Counted from the first letter of the stretch, positions 25,263 through 33,832 are shown. The stretch: DNA of 64,000 nt from Larkinella knui (GCF_003858645.1 NZ_RQJP01000004.1:1-64000); one strand, 5' to 3'. The notes: generated by a model from the sequence alone, not told the origin. A program made the numbers and translations.

Positions 25263-25350
25263 TAGGAACGCGGATTGGGCGGATGGAACGGATTTTCACA
25301 GATAAAAATCAGTTCTGATCGGTTGAATCCGTCCAATCCGCGTTCTATCA
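25260..25350. repeat. Intergenic inverted repeat between convergent genes
   Basis: A left arm at 25260-25284 (contains AACGCGGATTGG) and a right arm at 25326-25350 (contains CCAATCCGCGTT) are nearly complementary. A GGATTTTCACAGATAAAAATC segment lies between them. It overlaps the receptor stop codon and probably serves as a bidirectional terminator. The wording looks like a dispersed repeat rather than a unique terminator. Confidence 0.75.
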
Positions 25351-25351
25351 C

Positions 25352-26491
25352 TTATCCAATCGCCTGATTCAAATCCGCGATCAAATCTTCAACGTCCTCA
25401 ATACCAACGCTTAACCGAATCAGCGTATCTTTCAAGCCGTTCTTTGCCCGTTCCTCCTTCGGAATACTGGCATGCGTCATCGAAGCCGGATGCGTACAAA
25501 GCGACTCGACACCGCCGAGCGATTCGCCCAGTGAAAAAACCTTGAAGCTTTCCATCACCTTGATGGCTTCCGGCAGCGAATCGCCGTGGAGTTCGAACGA
25601 AACCATCCCGCCAAAGTTGCGCATCTGCTTCTTCGCCAGTTCGTGCTGTGGGTGGTTTTCGAGTCCCGGATAATTGACCTGACTGACTTTTGGGTGCTGG
25701 CTCAAAAACCGGGCAATTTGCAGGGCGTTTTCACAATGTCGCTGCATTCGGATGTGGAGCGTTTTGATGCCGCGAAGCACCAAGAAACAATCCTGCGGCC
25801 CCGGAACCGCTCCGCAGGCATTCTGAATGAATTCCAGTCGCTTCGCAATTTCATCGTCGTTCAGAATAATCGCGCCCATGACGGTGTCGGAGTGACCGCC
25901 GAGGTATTTGGTTACCGAGTGGAGCACGATGTCGGCACCCAGATCCAGCGGGTTTTGCAGATAAGGCGACGCAAACGTATTATCGACCACCAGCAACGTA
26001 TTTTTCGCTTTCGTAATGGCGGCAATCGCTTCAATATCAACGATTCGCAACAACGGATTGGTCGGCGTTTCGATCCAGACCATCTTCGTTTCGGGCGTAA
26101 TGGCGGTTTCCAGCGCCGACGGGTTTTCCAGTCCGATAAACGTGAATTTGATGCCGTATTCCTGAAAAACGCGCACCATAATCCGGTAGGTGCCGCCGTA
26201 GAGGTCGCTGCTGGCAATAATCTCGTCGCCGGGTTTGAAAAGCTTCAGAATGGCGTCCGTTGCGGCCAGTCCGGATGCGTAGCAAATCCCGTGTTTTCCG
26301 TTTTCCAGCGCGGCCAGGTTATTTTGCAGCACGGTTCGCGTCGGGTTTTGCGTCCGGGCGTATTCGTAGCCCTTGTGCTTGCCCGGCGATTCCTGCACGT
26401 AGGTCGACGTTTGGTAAATCGGCGTCATGATGGCGCCCGTCGTGGGGTCCGGTTCGATGCCGGCGTGGATGGCTTTCGTTGCGAATTTCAT
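25352..26491 (-). CDS. Cystathionine gamma-synthase / gamma-lyase family PLP enzyme
   Basis: 379 residues from the ATG at 26491 (MKFATKAIHAG); an upstream in-frame start at 26506 adds five residues with no support. It is a member of the Cys/Met metabolism PLP family. The PLP lysine is K195 in HSVTKYLGGHSD, the cofactor phosphate site is YASGLAATDA, and YEYARTQNPTR holds the conserved Tyr/Arg pair. ASMTHASIPKEER near the C-terminus is the substrate carboxylate region. Sequence alone does not separate the synthase (methionine pathway) from the lyase (cysteine pathway). It is divergent from the VTT membrane gene. Confidence 0.9.
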   Translation of the reverse strand: MKFATKAIHAGIEPDPTTGAIMTPIYQTSTYVQESPGKHKGYEYARTQNPTRTVLQNNLAALENGKHGICYASGLAATDAILKLFKPGDEIIASSDLYGGTYRIMVRVFQEYGIKFTFIGLENPSALETAITPETKMVWIETPTNPLLRIVDIEAIAAITKAKNTLLVVDNTFASPYLQNPLDLGADIVLHSVTKYLGGHSDTVMGAIILNDDEIAKRLEFIQNACGAVPGPQDCFLVLRGIKTLHIRMQRHCENALQIARFLSQHPKVSQVNYPGLENHPQHELAKKQMRNFGGMVSFELHGDSLPEAIKVMESFKVFSLGESLGGVESLCTHPASMTHASIPKEERAKNGLKDTLIRLSVGIEDVEDLIADLNQAIG

Positions 26492-26504
26492 CCCCGAATG
26501 TAAC

Positions 26505-26521
26505 ACGGTTTTGCAAACCGT
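26505..26521. promoter_or_regulatory. Small palindrome in the divergent promoter region
   Basis: ACGGTTT-TGC-AAACCGT is a perfect 7-3-7 inverted repeat, 14 bp upstream of the PLP-enzyme start and 37 bp upstream of the VTT-protein start. It could be an operator. It also matches the genome's frequent AAACCG wording, so it may be incidental. Confidence 0.3.
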
Positions 26522-26545
26522 ACCAGACCTTGTTAGGAAATGGTG

Positions 26546-26553
26546 TAAGTTTG
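26546..26553 (+). promoter_or_regulatory. -7 box directly before the VTT-protein start codon
   Basis: TAAGTTTG matches TAnnTTTG perfectly and ends 4 nt before the GTG start. If used, the transcript would begin at or beside the start codon, making it leaderless. No TTTG is at the -33 position. Confidence 0.4.
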
Positions 26554-26557
26554 AAGC

Positions 26558-27235
26558 GTGAAAAAAGTAGAATTCAAAGCGTTGTCGGGCCCGGCGCTGG
26601 CGGGATTGGCCCTGTCTGTCGCTCCGCTCCTGTTCAGTTCGGCGCTTACGTATCTGGTCATTTCAAATGAACCGGTTATTGCCCAGTTCAACGGCTGGGA
26701 ATGGCTGCTGGTCACGATTGCCTGTTGTCTGACCTCAACCTTTGCGCTGACACCGCCGACGTTTTTAGCGCTGATCTTTGGCTATTTTCTGAGCTGGAAT
26801 TCCCTGTTGCCGCTTTTTGCGCTCAATATGGTTTCCATTTTATTGGTCAACAAATTGATCAACTGGTTCGATCAGGACCGGTTTGTTCGGTTTATCGAGC
26901 AGAATCCAAAGGCCAAAAATGTACTGGAACGCATTCGGGAACAGGAACTGAAAGTTATCTTTTTTGCCAAATTATCGCCGGTTTTGCCGTTTGCGGTTGT
27001 CAATCTGGTTTTTGCGTTGTCGGGCGCGCGATTACGGAATATTTTGCTGGGCGGTTTTCTGGGCATGATTCCGCGGACGGTGCTGGCGGTTTGGACGGCC
27101 CAACAAGCCAAAGAAATCCGGACGCTGGTCGAAAACCCGAATGCCCAAAACGGAACGCAGATTGCCATTGGCGTTCTGCTGCTGGCGTCGGTCGCTGGGT
27201 TATTTGCGGTTCTGAACCGGACACTAAACCGTTAA
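26558..27235 (+). CDS. VTT-domain (TVP38/TMEM64/DedA-like) inner-membrane protein
   Basis: A 225-residue membrane protein with a GTG start. About five to six hydrophobic segments are visible (about 10-35, 47-70, 73-95, 135-155, 160-180 and 200-222). The central IFFAKLSPVLPFAVVNLVF and LLGGFLGMIPRTVL segments correspond to the VTT domain's amphipathic re-entrant region. Such proteins act as lipid scramblases or flippases, including undecaprenyl-phosphate recycling, or have unknown transport roles; the exact function is not predictable here. It is convergent with the alpha/beta hydrolase and separated from it by a large inverted repeat. Confidence 0.78.
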   Translation: MKKVEFKALSGPALAGLALSVAPLLFSSALTYLVISNEPVIAQFNGWEWLLVTIACCLTSTFALTPPTFLALIFGYFLSWNSLLPLFALNMVSILLVNKLINWFDQDRFVRFIEQNPKAKNVLERIREQELKVIFFAKLSPVLPFAVVNLVFALSGARLRNILLGGFLGMIPRTVLAVWTAQQAKEIRTLVENPNAQNGTQIAIGVLLLASVAGLFAVLNRTLNR

Positions 27236-27254
27236 AAACGAGCTGGTTTCGAAA

Positions 27255-27410
27255 AAGCCCTGGAAGGGCGGTCTGCTAATAGAAACGCATAATCGCCCAC
27301 TTAGCAATAGCTCCGGAGGAGCGCCCTGAACGTGCTTTTAGAACGCTCCCCCGGAGCTATTAGGCATTGGATACCCCATTTTCTATTAGCAGACCGCCCT
27401 TCCAGGGCTT
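27255..27410. repeat. 156-bp nested inverted repeat (possible mobile/REP-like element or terminator)
   Basis: The outer arms are 31 bp and perfectly complementary (27255-27285 and 27380-27410). An inner pair, AATAGCTCCGGAGGAGCG (27306-27323) and CGCTCCCCCGGAGCTATT (27344-27361), matches with one mismatch. The whole would fold into a long stem with an inner stem. It fills the gap between two convergent genes. No ORF is inside. It resembles a non-autonomous REP or MITE-like repeat that could also stop transcription. Confidence 0.85.
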
Positions 27411-27428
27411 ATTCGAATTCGAAACTTT

Positions 27429-28187
27429 CTAAAAGATCTTCGCGACTTTCTCGATCAGCCGGTTGTGACCGGTTTTTAAAACCGTCAGTTCGTACGCGTG
27501 CAAACGCCGACTTAAAGGTTTGATATACGAAACCGGCAGCACCTGATCGAAATAACCGGCAAAAAAACGCACCCGCACCGGGTGATTGTTCAAAAGTTCG
27601 CTTAGTTCTGAAAGGTTGAAATGCAGTTTCCGAAAATACACCCAGGAATTATACACCGATTTCCGCTGCTCAACCGTGGCCAGCGTACTCTCAGCAAACC
27701 GCAAGACGCTGCGATTAATCAGTCCTACCGATAAAAATACCTGCCCAAATCGATGAAAAAGCGGCATATGCTGTAGAAAATACCGGAAAAGCCGCCGACC
27801 TAAACCGCTTTGGGTTGCGATCCGGTACCACGGGCTGATCGTAATGCCATCGGGAGCCAGTAAAATCAGTTCGGTTGTTTGTTGGGGAAAGGCCTCGGCG
27901 GTGGCCAGGGCAAACCGTCCGCCCATGCTGAATCCGATTACCGCAAAGCGTTCAATCGAATGCTGGTGGAGAAAAGCCTGGATAATTTCCTGAAACCGCT
28001 GTTTGGTCAGCACATCGTCGGAAGCCGGAGCGGACTGGGAACCGTGGAAAAACAGATCGAAGGCATACATCGCATACCTTCCTTCCAGTTGCTGGGCCAA
28101 CGGCTCAAAGGCCCGGTGATCCTGACCGATTCCGTGAAAAGCCAATAGAGGAACGGGGCCGTTTGACAGCTTGAAAACCGGAAGCAT
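27429..28187 (-). CDS. Alpha/beta hydrolase
   Basis: 252 residues from the ATG at 28187 (MLPVFKLSNGPVPLLAFHG). The open frame extends further upstream only because it runs antiparallel-free into prfB sequence. The nucleophile elbow is GFSMGG (about S95), the oxyanion region is LAFHGIGQDH, an acid is likely in VRFFAGYFDQVL, and the catalytic His lies in LKTGHNRLI. Hydrophobic cap helices lie at about 125-190. The substrate cannot be told from sequence. It follows prfB on the same strand with a 59-bp gap. Confidence 0.82.
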   Translation of the reverse strand: MLPVFKLSNGPVPLLAFHGIGQDHRAFEPLAQQLEGRYAMYAFDLFFHGSQSAPASDDVLTKQRFQEIIQAFLHQHSIERFAVIGFSMGGRFALATAEAFPQQTTELILLAPDGITISPWYRIATQSGLGRRLFRYFLQHMPLFHRFGQVFLSVGLINRSVLRFAESTLATVEQRKSVYNSWVYFRKLHFNLSELSELLNNHPVRVRFFAGYFDQVLPVSYIKPLSRRLHAYELTVLKTGHNRLIEKVAKIF

Positions 28188-28246
28188 GGCCAAACATACG
28201 ATAAACTCCTGTTCCCGGCAAGCCGGAGCCCGCCGGGAACAAAGGG

Positions 28247-29324
28247 TTAATCCTGCATCAGCAGGTAGGCTTTGATGAATTCGTCCAGGTTGCCGTTCAA
28301 AACCGCTTCGGTGTTGGAGGTCTGATAACCGGTGCGGTGGTCTTTCACCCGGCGGTCGTCGAGGACGTAACTCCGGATTTGCGAACCCCACTCGATTTTC
28401 TTTTTGCTGGCTTCCACTTCCGCGCGGGCGGCATTCCGTTTTTCGACTTCGATCTGGTAGAGCTTCGATTTCAACAGTCGCATGGCCACTTCCTTGTTCT
28501 GCAACTGGCTCCGCTCCTGCTGGCATTCGATGATCAGTCCCGAAGGCCGGTGCCGCAGCCGAACGGCGGTTTCCACCTTGTTAACGTTCTGACCACCAGC
28601 ACCCCCGGATCGGAACGTGTCCCAGTCGATGTCGGCCGGATTGACTTCAATTTCAATCGAATCGTCGATGAGCGGATACGCGTACACGGAGGCAAACGAC
28701 GTATGCCGGCGGGCGTTGGCGTCATACGGTGAAATTCGTACCAGCCGGTGAACGCCGTTTTCTGATTTCAGAAAACCGTAGGCCAGCGGTCCGTCCACTT
28801 CCAGCGTAGCCGACTTGATACCGGCTCCGTCGCCGGGTTGATAATCCACCTGTTTGACCTTGTAGCCGTGTTTTTCGGACCACATCAGGTACATGCGGTA
28901 GAGCATATCGGCCCAGTCCTGGCTTTCGGTTCCGCCCGCGCCGGAGTTGATTTCCAACACCGCACTAAGCTGGTCTTCTTCGTTGCTGAGCATTTTTTTC
29001 AGCTCCAGATCGTCAAGGGCGGCTTTTACTTTCTCCCCTTCGGCGTCAACTTCTTCTTCGGTAACGTCACCGGCTTCGTAAAATTCGTACAGCGTTTCCA
29101 GGTCGCCCACCAGGGAGTCGACGTGTTCAAAACCGCCCGTCCAGCCTTTCAGGGCGCGGACCTGCTTCATGGTTTTTTCGGCGGCTTCGGCGTCCTGCCA
29201 GAACTCCGGTTGGGTTGTACGGTCTTCTAAATCAGCGAGTTGTTCTTTTTTGCTATCGTAGTCAAAGATACCCCCTCAAGGCCTCTACTCTGGCCCTCAC
29301 GTCCTTTAATTGGTCGGTCGTCAT
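28247..29324 (-). CDS. prfB: Peptide chain release factor 2, with programmed +1 frameshift
   Basis: RF2 recognises UGA and UAA and releases the finished peptide. The first 20 codons (ATG at 29324, starting [18 protein letters not shown]) end in an in-frame TGA at 29264-29262. The slippery site reads AGGGGGTATCTTTGAC: an internal Shine-Dalgarno-like AGGGGG, then CTT TGA C. Skipping one base moves translation into the main frame ([14 protein letters not shown] onwards). The product is about 358 residues. It carries the GGQ motif in [11 protein letters not shown] and the stop-codon-recognition region (expected SPF-like tripeptide) upstream. Low RF2 raises frameshifting, so the gene autoregulates. 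Taking the ATG at 29170 as the start would lose the N-terminus. Confidence 0.96.
29262..29278 (-). promoter_or_regulatory. prfB recoding site (+1 frameshift signal)
   Basis: The minus strand contains AGGGGG, a 3-nt spacer (TAT), then CTTTGA followed by C. The purine-rich element mimics a Shine-Dalgarno sequence at the short distance known to drive +1 slippage on CTT-TGA in prfB. The stop codon is at 29264-29262. Confidence 0.95.
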
Positions 29325-29407
29325 ATGCGTGAAACAATAATTGAATGATAAATAGTAACGAATGATTCGCGAAGATACGGTTTTGCGAACCGCTATCCGA
29401 ACGCAAC

Positions 29408-29431
29408 AAAAAAGCGGATGGTTTCATCCGC
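29408..29431 (-). terminator. Intrinsic terminator after the Rpn-like gene
   Basis: On the minus strand GCGGATG-AAAC-CATCCGC is followed by six T residues. It begins 25 bp after the stop codon at 29456. Confidence 0.9.
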
Positions 29432-29455
29432 TCGAAGGTCTTTATTTAAAACCGG

Positions 29456-30313
29456 TCAAATACCTTTTTGTTGGACGTCGATTACGAGAGCAATTGGAAC
29501 ATCGAGCAGTTCGGCGATCTGCGCATTGGACAATACGTTTTTTTGAAGCGCCGAGAAAATCAACTTCCGCTGAGTCAGTTCCTTGCCTATCTTGACGCCA
29601 TTTTCCATGCCTTCCCGTACCCCTTCTTTTATCCCGGTTTTTATTCCGTCCTCGCGGCCTTTGATATAAAGCCGGTCGATGGTGATGTCGAATCCCTGTG
29701 CCATGGTTTCTGCTTCTTCTGAAACGATTGAATTAAAATTACGGAGTTGTGACAAGATTTCCAATTGACGGATGAATTTGCCGAGCTGCAAGTGGTCGGG
29801 TGCCACCTGGTGCAGTTTCTGTAAAATCTGCTGAACAATTCCACGCGGTTCGTGTTGCTGAAAATCAGCTAAAACTGTCAGAATCAGTTCTTCCGGTTGA
29901 TCGGAATCAATAAACTGCTGATACGGAATTTCGCTCAGGTTGATCAACGTATAGCTATACCGCAAGCTGCCGGTTTCCAGCTGAACCGGCATTCGGGCGT
30001 GGCCCTCACCGATGTAAAAAACATACTGCCGAACCCGTAATTTGTACTTCCGGATCATCATGGCCGCATATTCGAGCATTCGATACACCATATCCGCCGT
30101 GTCGGTGGTCTGAATCTCGATGTGCAGAATGTACGGCTTGGTGTCCGGATCGACGACTTTCTTTAAAAAATCGGGAATCCGTTCAACGGTTCGCTGTAGT
30201 TTCTCCGGTAAATTTTCGAGCCTTACCGGATTCAGGCCCACGGTTTTCCGAACCAGCGGCAGGATGATTTCAGCCAGATTTTCCCGAAAAATCTTGTCGT
30301 AATCCTGAGACAT
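29456..30313 (-). CDS. Rpn-family (PD-(D/E)XK) nuclease-like protein
   Basis: A 285-residue cytoplasmic protein. The N-terminal half contains the nuclease-like core, with IPDFLKKVVD (acidic residue), PYILHIEIQT (E-x-Q motif, about 84-93) and a following YVFYIGEG strand. The C-terminal part has a Gly/Lys/Glu-rich linker with repeated GIKxGIKEGxREGMxxG wording (about 222-245), then a helix-turn-helix-like segment (SNAQIAELLDVPIALVI). This arrangement is typical of Rpn 'recombination-promoting nuclease/putative transposase' proteins, which occur in many variable copies per genome. They have been linked to recombination and, for some, phage defence. It is a stand-alone gene with its own terminator. 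Confidence 0.8.
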   Translation of the reverse strand: MSQDYDKIFRENLAEIILPLVRKTVGLNPVRLENLPEKLQRTVERIPDFLKKVVDPDTKPYILHIEIQTTDTADMVYRMLEYAAMMIRKYKLRVRQYVFYIGEGHARMPVQLETGSLRYSYTLINLSEIPYQQFIDSDQPEELILTVLADFQQHEPRGIVQQILQKLHQVAPDHLQLGKFIRQLEILSQLRNFNSIVSEEAETMAQGFDITIDRLYIKGREDGIKTGIKEGVREGMENGVKIGKELTQRKLIFSALQKNVLSNAQIAELLDVPIALVIDVQQKGI

Positions 30314-30422
30314 CGGCGTGCGGTTTTTACCTTAGACGACAGGAGCGACAGAAAGTAATGCCCGCTGCGGCTCGGGAATCGTCCACCGACCGGAATGAAA
30401 TAGGTAAATCAACTTTTCAAAC

Positions 30423-30430
30423 TAACTTTG
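30423..30430 (+). promoter_or_regulatory. -7 promoter box for lpdA
   Basis: TAACTTTG matches TAnnTTTG perfectly, 57 bp upstream of the lpdA ATG. No clear -33 TTTG is seen. Confidence 0.5.
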
Positions 30431-30486
30431 CGTTCCCCTAATGAAGTTCAGTGTTAATTCTTCATGTTCATTAACATTCCTCAAAT

Positions 30487-31887
30487 ATGGCATCACAATA
30501 TGATGTAATTGTTCTCGGCAGCGGCCCCGGAGGCTACGTAGCTGCCATTCGTGCGTCGCAATTAGGCATGAAAACGGCCATTGTCGAACGCGAAAGTCTG
30601 GGTGGAATCTGCCTGAACTGGGGCTGTATTCCAACCAAAGCATTGCTGAAAAGCGCACAGGTTTTTGAATACATCAAGCATGCTGAAAATTACGGCATTA
30701 CCATCAACGGCGAGGCAAAACCGGATTTCGGTGCGGTGATCAAGCGCAGCCGCGGTGTGGCCGACTCCATGAGTAAGGGCGTCACCTTTCTGATGAAGAA
30801 GAATAAAATCGATGTTCTGTTCGGAAATGGAAAAGTGAAACCGGGTAAGAAAATCGATGTAACCGATAAAGACGGCAAAACCGCCGAATACGAAGCCAAA
30901 CACATCATCATTGCCACCGGTGGCCGCGCCCGCGCCCTGCCTGCCGTGCCGATTGATGGCGAGAAAGTGATCGAATACCGCAAGGCGATGTCGCTGGCGA
31001 AACAGCCCGAATCCATGCTGGTGATCGGTTCCGGTGCCATTGGGGTCGAGTTTGCGTATGTTTACGCGTCGATGGGTACAAAAGTGACCATCGTCGAGTT
31101 TATGCCGCGCATTGTGCCGGTTGAAGACGAGGAAATCTCGAAAGAACTGGCCAAGAATTACAAGAAACTGGGCGTCGATATTTATACGAGTTCGGAAGTA
31201 ACGAAAGTCGATACGAGCGGAAAACTCAGCAAGGTGTTCGTCAAGACGCCGGACGGCGAGAAGACGTTCGATGTGGAAGTGGTGCTGTCGGCGGCTGGCG
31301 TCGTGGCCAACATCGAAAATATCGGGCTGGAAGAAACCGGAATCAAAACCGAGCGGGGCAAAATTACGACGGACGACTTTTACCGCACGAACGTTGACGG
31401 GTATTACGCCATCGGCGATTGTACGAAGGGCCAGGCACTGGCGCACGTGGCCTCCGCCGAAGGCATTATTTGTGTGGAAAAAATCGCCGGGCTGGATCAT
31501 GTCGAGCCGATGAATTACAACAACATTCCGGGTTGTACGTATTGTACGCCGGAAATTGCGTCGGTCGGTTATACCGAGGCTGCGGCCAAAGAAGCCGGTT
31601 ACGATATTCTGGTGGGTAAATTCCCCTTGTCGGCGTCCGGAAAAGCCAAGGCCGCCGGTGCGCCGGAAGGCTTCGTGAAAGTGATTTTCGACAAGAAATA
31701 CGGCGAATGGCTGGGTGCTCACTTCATCGGCTACAACGTCACCGAAATCATTGCCGAAGTCGTTGCCGCCCGCCGGTTGGAAACCACGGGTCACGAAATT
31801 TTGAAAGCGGTTCACCCCCACCCGACCATCTCGGAATCCATCAAGGATGCGACGGAAGCGGCTTACGGCGAAGCGATTCACCTCTAA
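30487..31887 (+). CDS. lpdA: Dihydrolipoyl dehydrogenase (E3)
   Basis: A 466-residue flavoprotein that reoxidises dihydrolipoamide in pyruvate and 2-oxoglutarate dehydrogenase complexes and the glycine cleavage system, reducing NAD+. It has the FAD motif GSGPGGYVAA (11-20), the redox disulfide GGICLNWGCIPTK (C42 and C47), the NAD motif VIGSGAIGVEFA (about 179-190), and the C-terminal dimer-interface HPHPTISE with the catalytic His-Glu pair. The length is standard. It is monocistronic here: -7 box upstream, strong terminator downstream, and no E1/E2 genes nearby, so it probably serves several complexes. Confidence 0.96.
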   Translation: MASQYDVIVLGSGPGGYVAAIRASQLGMKTAIVERESLGGICLNWGCIPTKALLKSAQVFEYIKHAENYGITINGEAKPDFGAVIKRSRGVADSMSKGVTFLMKKNKIDVLFGNGKVKPGKKIDVTDKDGKTAEYEAKHIIIATGGRARALPAVPIDGEKVIEYRKAMSLAKQPESMLVIGSGAIGVEFAYVYASMGTKVTIVEFMPRIVPVEDEEISKELAKNYKKLGVDIYTSSEVTKVDTSGKLSKVFVKTPDGEKTFDVEVVLSAAGVVANIENIGLEETGIKTERGKITTDDFYRTNVDGYYAIGDCTKGQALAHVASAEGIICVEKIAGLDHVEPMNYNNIPGCTYCTPEIASVGYTEAAAKEAGYDILVGKFPLSASGKAKAAGAPEGFVKVIFDKKYGEWLGAHFIGYNVTEIIAEVVAARRLETTGHEILKAVHPHPTISESIKDATEAAYGEAIHL

Positions 31888-31914
31888 GTCAGCCGAATAT
31901 AGATTTCGTTTTTT

Positions 31915-31960
31915 ACAGAAATGCCGACGGGAGGTCTTCCCGGCGGCATTTCTGTTTTTA
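31915..31960 (+). terminator. Intrinsic terminator after lpdA
   Basis: Arms ACAGAAATGCCG (31915-31926) and CGGCATTTCTGT (31944-31955), with inner pairing CGGGA/TCCCG, are followed by TTTTT. It lies 28 bp after the lpdA stop codon. Confidence 0.9.
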
Positions 31961-32043
31961 CGCTTCAATCAGCAAAAAGCGCAGTTGAGAAGGCTGAACT
32001 TCCGTTTGCTGACAAGTCGCCTTTCGGCCCGCCGTCGTGCCGC

Positions 32044-32051
32044 TATCTTTG
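32044..32051 (+). promoter_or_regulatory. -7 promoter box for the four-repeat exported protein
   Basis: TATCTTTG is a perfect TAnnTTTG, 51 bp upstream of the start codon. TTTC at 32022-32025 lies 18 nt further upstream as a possible -33 element. Confidence 0.55.
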
Positions 32052-32101
32052 TCGAACGGTTTCTTAACCGGCATACCAACAACAAATACCGCTAAACAAC
32101 C

Positions 32102-33787
32102 ATGAAAAAACCAGTACTATTCTGGTTGGCGGCTACAGTCTGCGTAGCGGCCAATGCCCAAGACCTGATGACCGGCCCCCTTGCCGGCGTATCCACCCAG
32201 TTGCAACCCGTCAAAACCGGAAGTGCGCAGTTTATCCAGAAAATCGAAGCATCACAACCCAACTACCGGGCGACGTTTTCCGTGACCAAAACCAGCGATA
32301 AAGGCAAAGGCGATGAAAATACCTACTTTCTGAATTTATCGGATCTGGATGTATCCACCGTAACGTATAAAGTTGAAAAAGACGTCATTGCGGTATTGGC
32401 CGATACCAAGCAACATCGGAAATGGGTCCGCTACAGCGAAAATGGCGAGCTAAAAAACCTGACCGACCGCGTCAAGCTCTACGCCGATAATCCGGATATC
32501 GCCAAGGCGCTGGTCGAATCGTTGAAAAAAGTGATTCTGGCGGCTGAAAAGGCTTATAAACCCGCCCGGACGCCGGAAACGCTGGACGACCTTCGCCAGT
32601 GGCTGAAAACCAACATTGGCAGCGAAGCCATCGGGTCCGATAAATACGAACAGGCTCTCACGTTCGACGCTGAAAATCCGCTGCGGGCGGTTTTCCGCCG
32701 GAGCGAAGTGGGTGCCAAAGGTTCAGCCTCTTCCGAAACGTTCTCATTTAACCTGGGAGATCTGGGCCTGGAAGGGTTGCAAATTGAAAGCAAAAGCAAG
32801 CGGTTTGAGCTGGCACTCGTCGTTCAGCAGAAACAGAAACTGATGGGTTACGCGAAAGATGGCAAACTGGACAATGTCGTTCAGTCGTTCGAAATCATCA
32901 GTGGCGATGCCGACCGGATTCGGGATGTGGCCGCAGCCTGGCGCAAGCTGATTCCGTTGGCCGTTAAGCAACTGGAATCCCGCAAACCGGTTTTTGCCGC
33001 GATGTCGGGCGCTCAGAAATACCTGGAATCGAGCATCATGGCGGCCAAAACGAACGACCGCACGATTGAGCAAAGCCTGAAACCGGATTGCATCTGTACG
33101 TACACCCGGCGCGAAACCTACAATAAAAACAATACGGAAGAGGTCTATGAATTCAATCTGGCCGATCTGGCCGAGAAAGGTGCCAAACTGGGCGTCGATA
33201 AGGAATTGTACACCATCGATCTGAAAACCCGCGACAACCGGCGGTTTATTGGCTATACCAAAAACGGCGTTCGGCAAAATTACGTATCCGAAATCGAACT
33301 GGCTTCCGACAATCTGGAGAACGTCCGGTATATGTCGCAGGCGTTTGAGAAAGCGGTTCAGTCGTGTGCCCAATCCCGGAAAAGCCCGGTGCCGACGGCC
33401 AGCCAACAGGCCCGACTGGAGTGGATTAAGGAGCAGCTTCCGAGAGAATTGGGTGAAAAAGAGCCGGTTAATTATACACTGGCTGCGGAAAATGGCACCT
33501 GCGATCTGAAATTGACGGTGGCCCAGGGCGGGCGGAAAACGTCGGAACTCGTGTATGATCTGGCTTTGAAAGATCTGAATGCCGATGCCACCAATTTCGA
33601 TGTCGACGGCAAAACCGTCTACGTCAATCTGGTAACCAAAGGCAAAGAGAAACTCGTGAAAACTTTTAAAGACGGAAAGCCTTCCGACTACGTCCACACC
33701 GTGAAAATTCAGCTTGGCGATATAGAAAAAGGCCGCTACGTGGCCGAAGCCTTCAGGCAGTTGATTCGGGGCTGCGTATCGAATTAA
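32102..33787 (+). CDS. Exported protein of unknown function built from four tandem repeats
   Basis: A 561-residue protein with a signal peptide (MKKPVLFWLAATVCVAANAQ, cleavage after residue 20). I do not recognise the family. The mature part is four copies of one module of about 135 residues, with cores at about 74-146, 213-285, 347-419 and 483-555. Each core holds (Y/F)xxNLxDL, a beta-rich stretch, a (Y/F)xxxGxxxN turn, then an acidic strand and a helix (RxxxxAxxxLI). Copies are clearly related but diverged. Cys residues occur only in copies 3 and 4 (C330, C332, C422, C467, C558), so disulfides are possible. A periplasmic or surface binding role is a guess. It is monocistronic, with promoter and terminator visible. 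Confidence 0.75.
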   Translation: MKKPVLFWLAATVCVAANAQDLMTGPLAGVSTQLQPVKTGSAQFIQKIEASQPNYRATFSVTKTSDKGKGDENTYFLNLSDLDVSTVTYKVEKDVIAVLADTKQHRKWVRYSENGELKNLTDRVKLYADNPDIAKALVESLKKVILAAEKAYKPARTPETLDDLRQWLKTNIGSEAIGSDKYEQALTFDAENPLRAVFRRSEVGAKGSASSETFSFNLGDLGLEGLQIESKSKRFELALVVQQKQKLMGYAKDGKLDNVVQSFEIISGDADRIRDVAAAWRKLIPLAVKQLESRKPVFAAMSGAQKYLESSIMAAKTNDRTIEQSLKPDCICTYTRRETYNKNNTEEVYEFNLADLAEKGAKLGVDKELYTIDLKTRDNRRFIGYTKNGVRQNYVSEIELASDNLENVRYMSQAFEKAVQSCAQSRKSPVPTASQQARLEWIKEQLPRELGEKEPVNYTLAAENGTCDLKLTVAQGGRKTSELVYDLALKDLNADATNFDVDGKTVYVNLVTKGKEKLVKTFKDGKPSDYVHTVKIQLGDIEKGRYVAEAFRQLIRGCVSN

Positions 33788-33832
33788 TAAAATCCACACT
33801 ACCCGTTTTAATATAAATCCACACCACTCGTT

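Noticed and set aside
28188-28526. N-terminal extension of the alpha/beta hydrolase into prfB
   Set aside because: The extension is Arg/Pro-rich out-of-frame prfB sequence; the hydrolase fold begins at the ATG at 28187.
30562-31968. A 468-residue open frame on the minus strand opposite lpdA
   Set aside because: It mirrors the codon pattern of lpdA, shows no domain motifs, and lpdA is unmistakable on the other strand.
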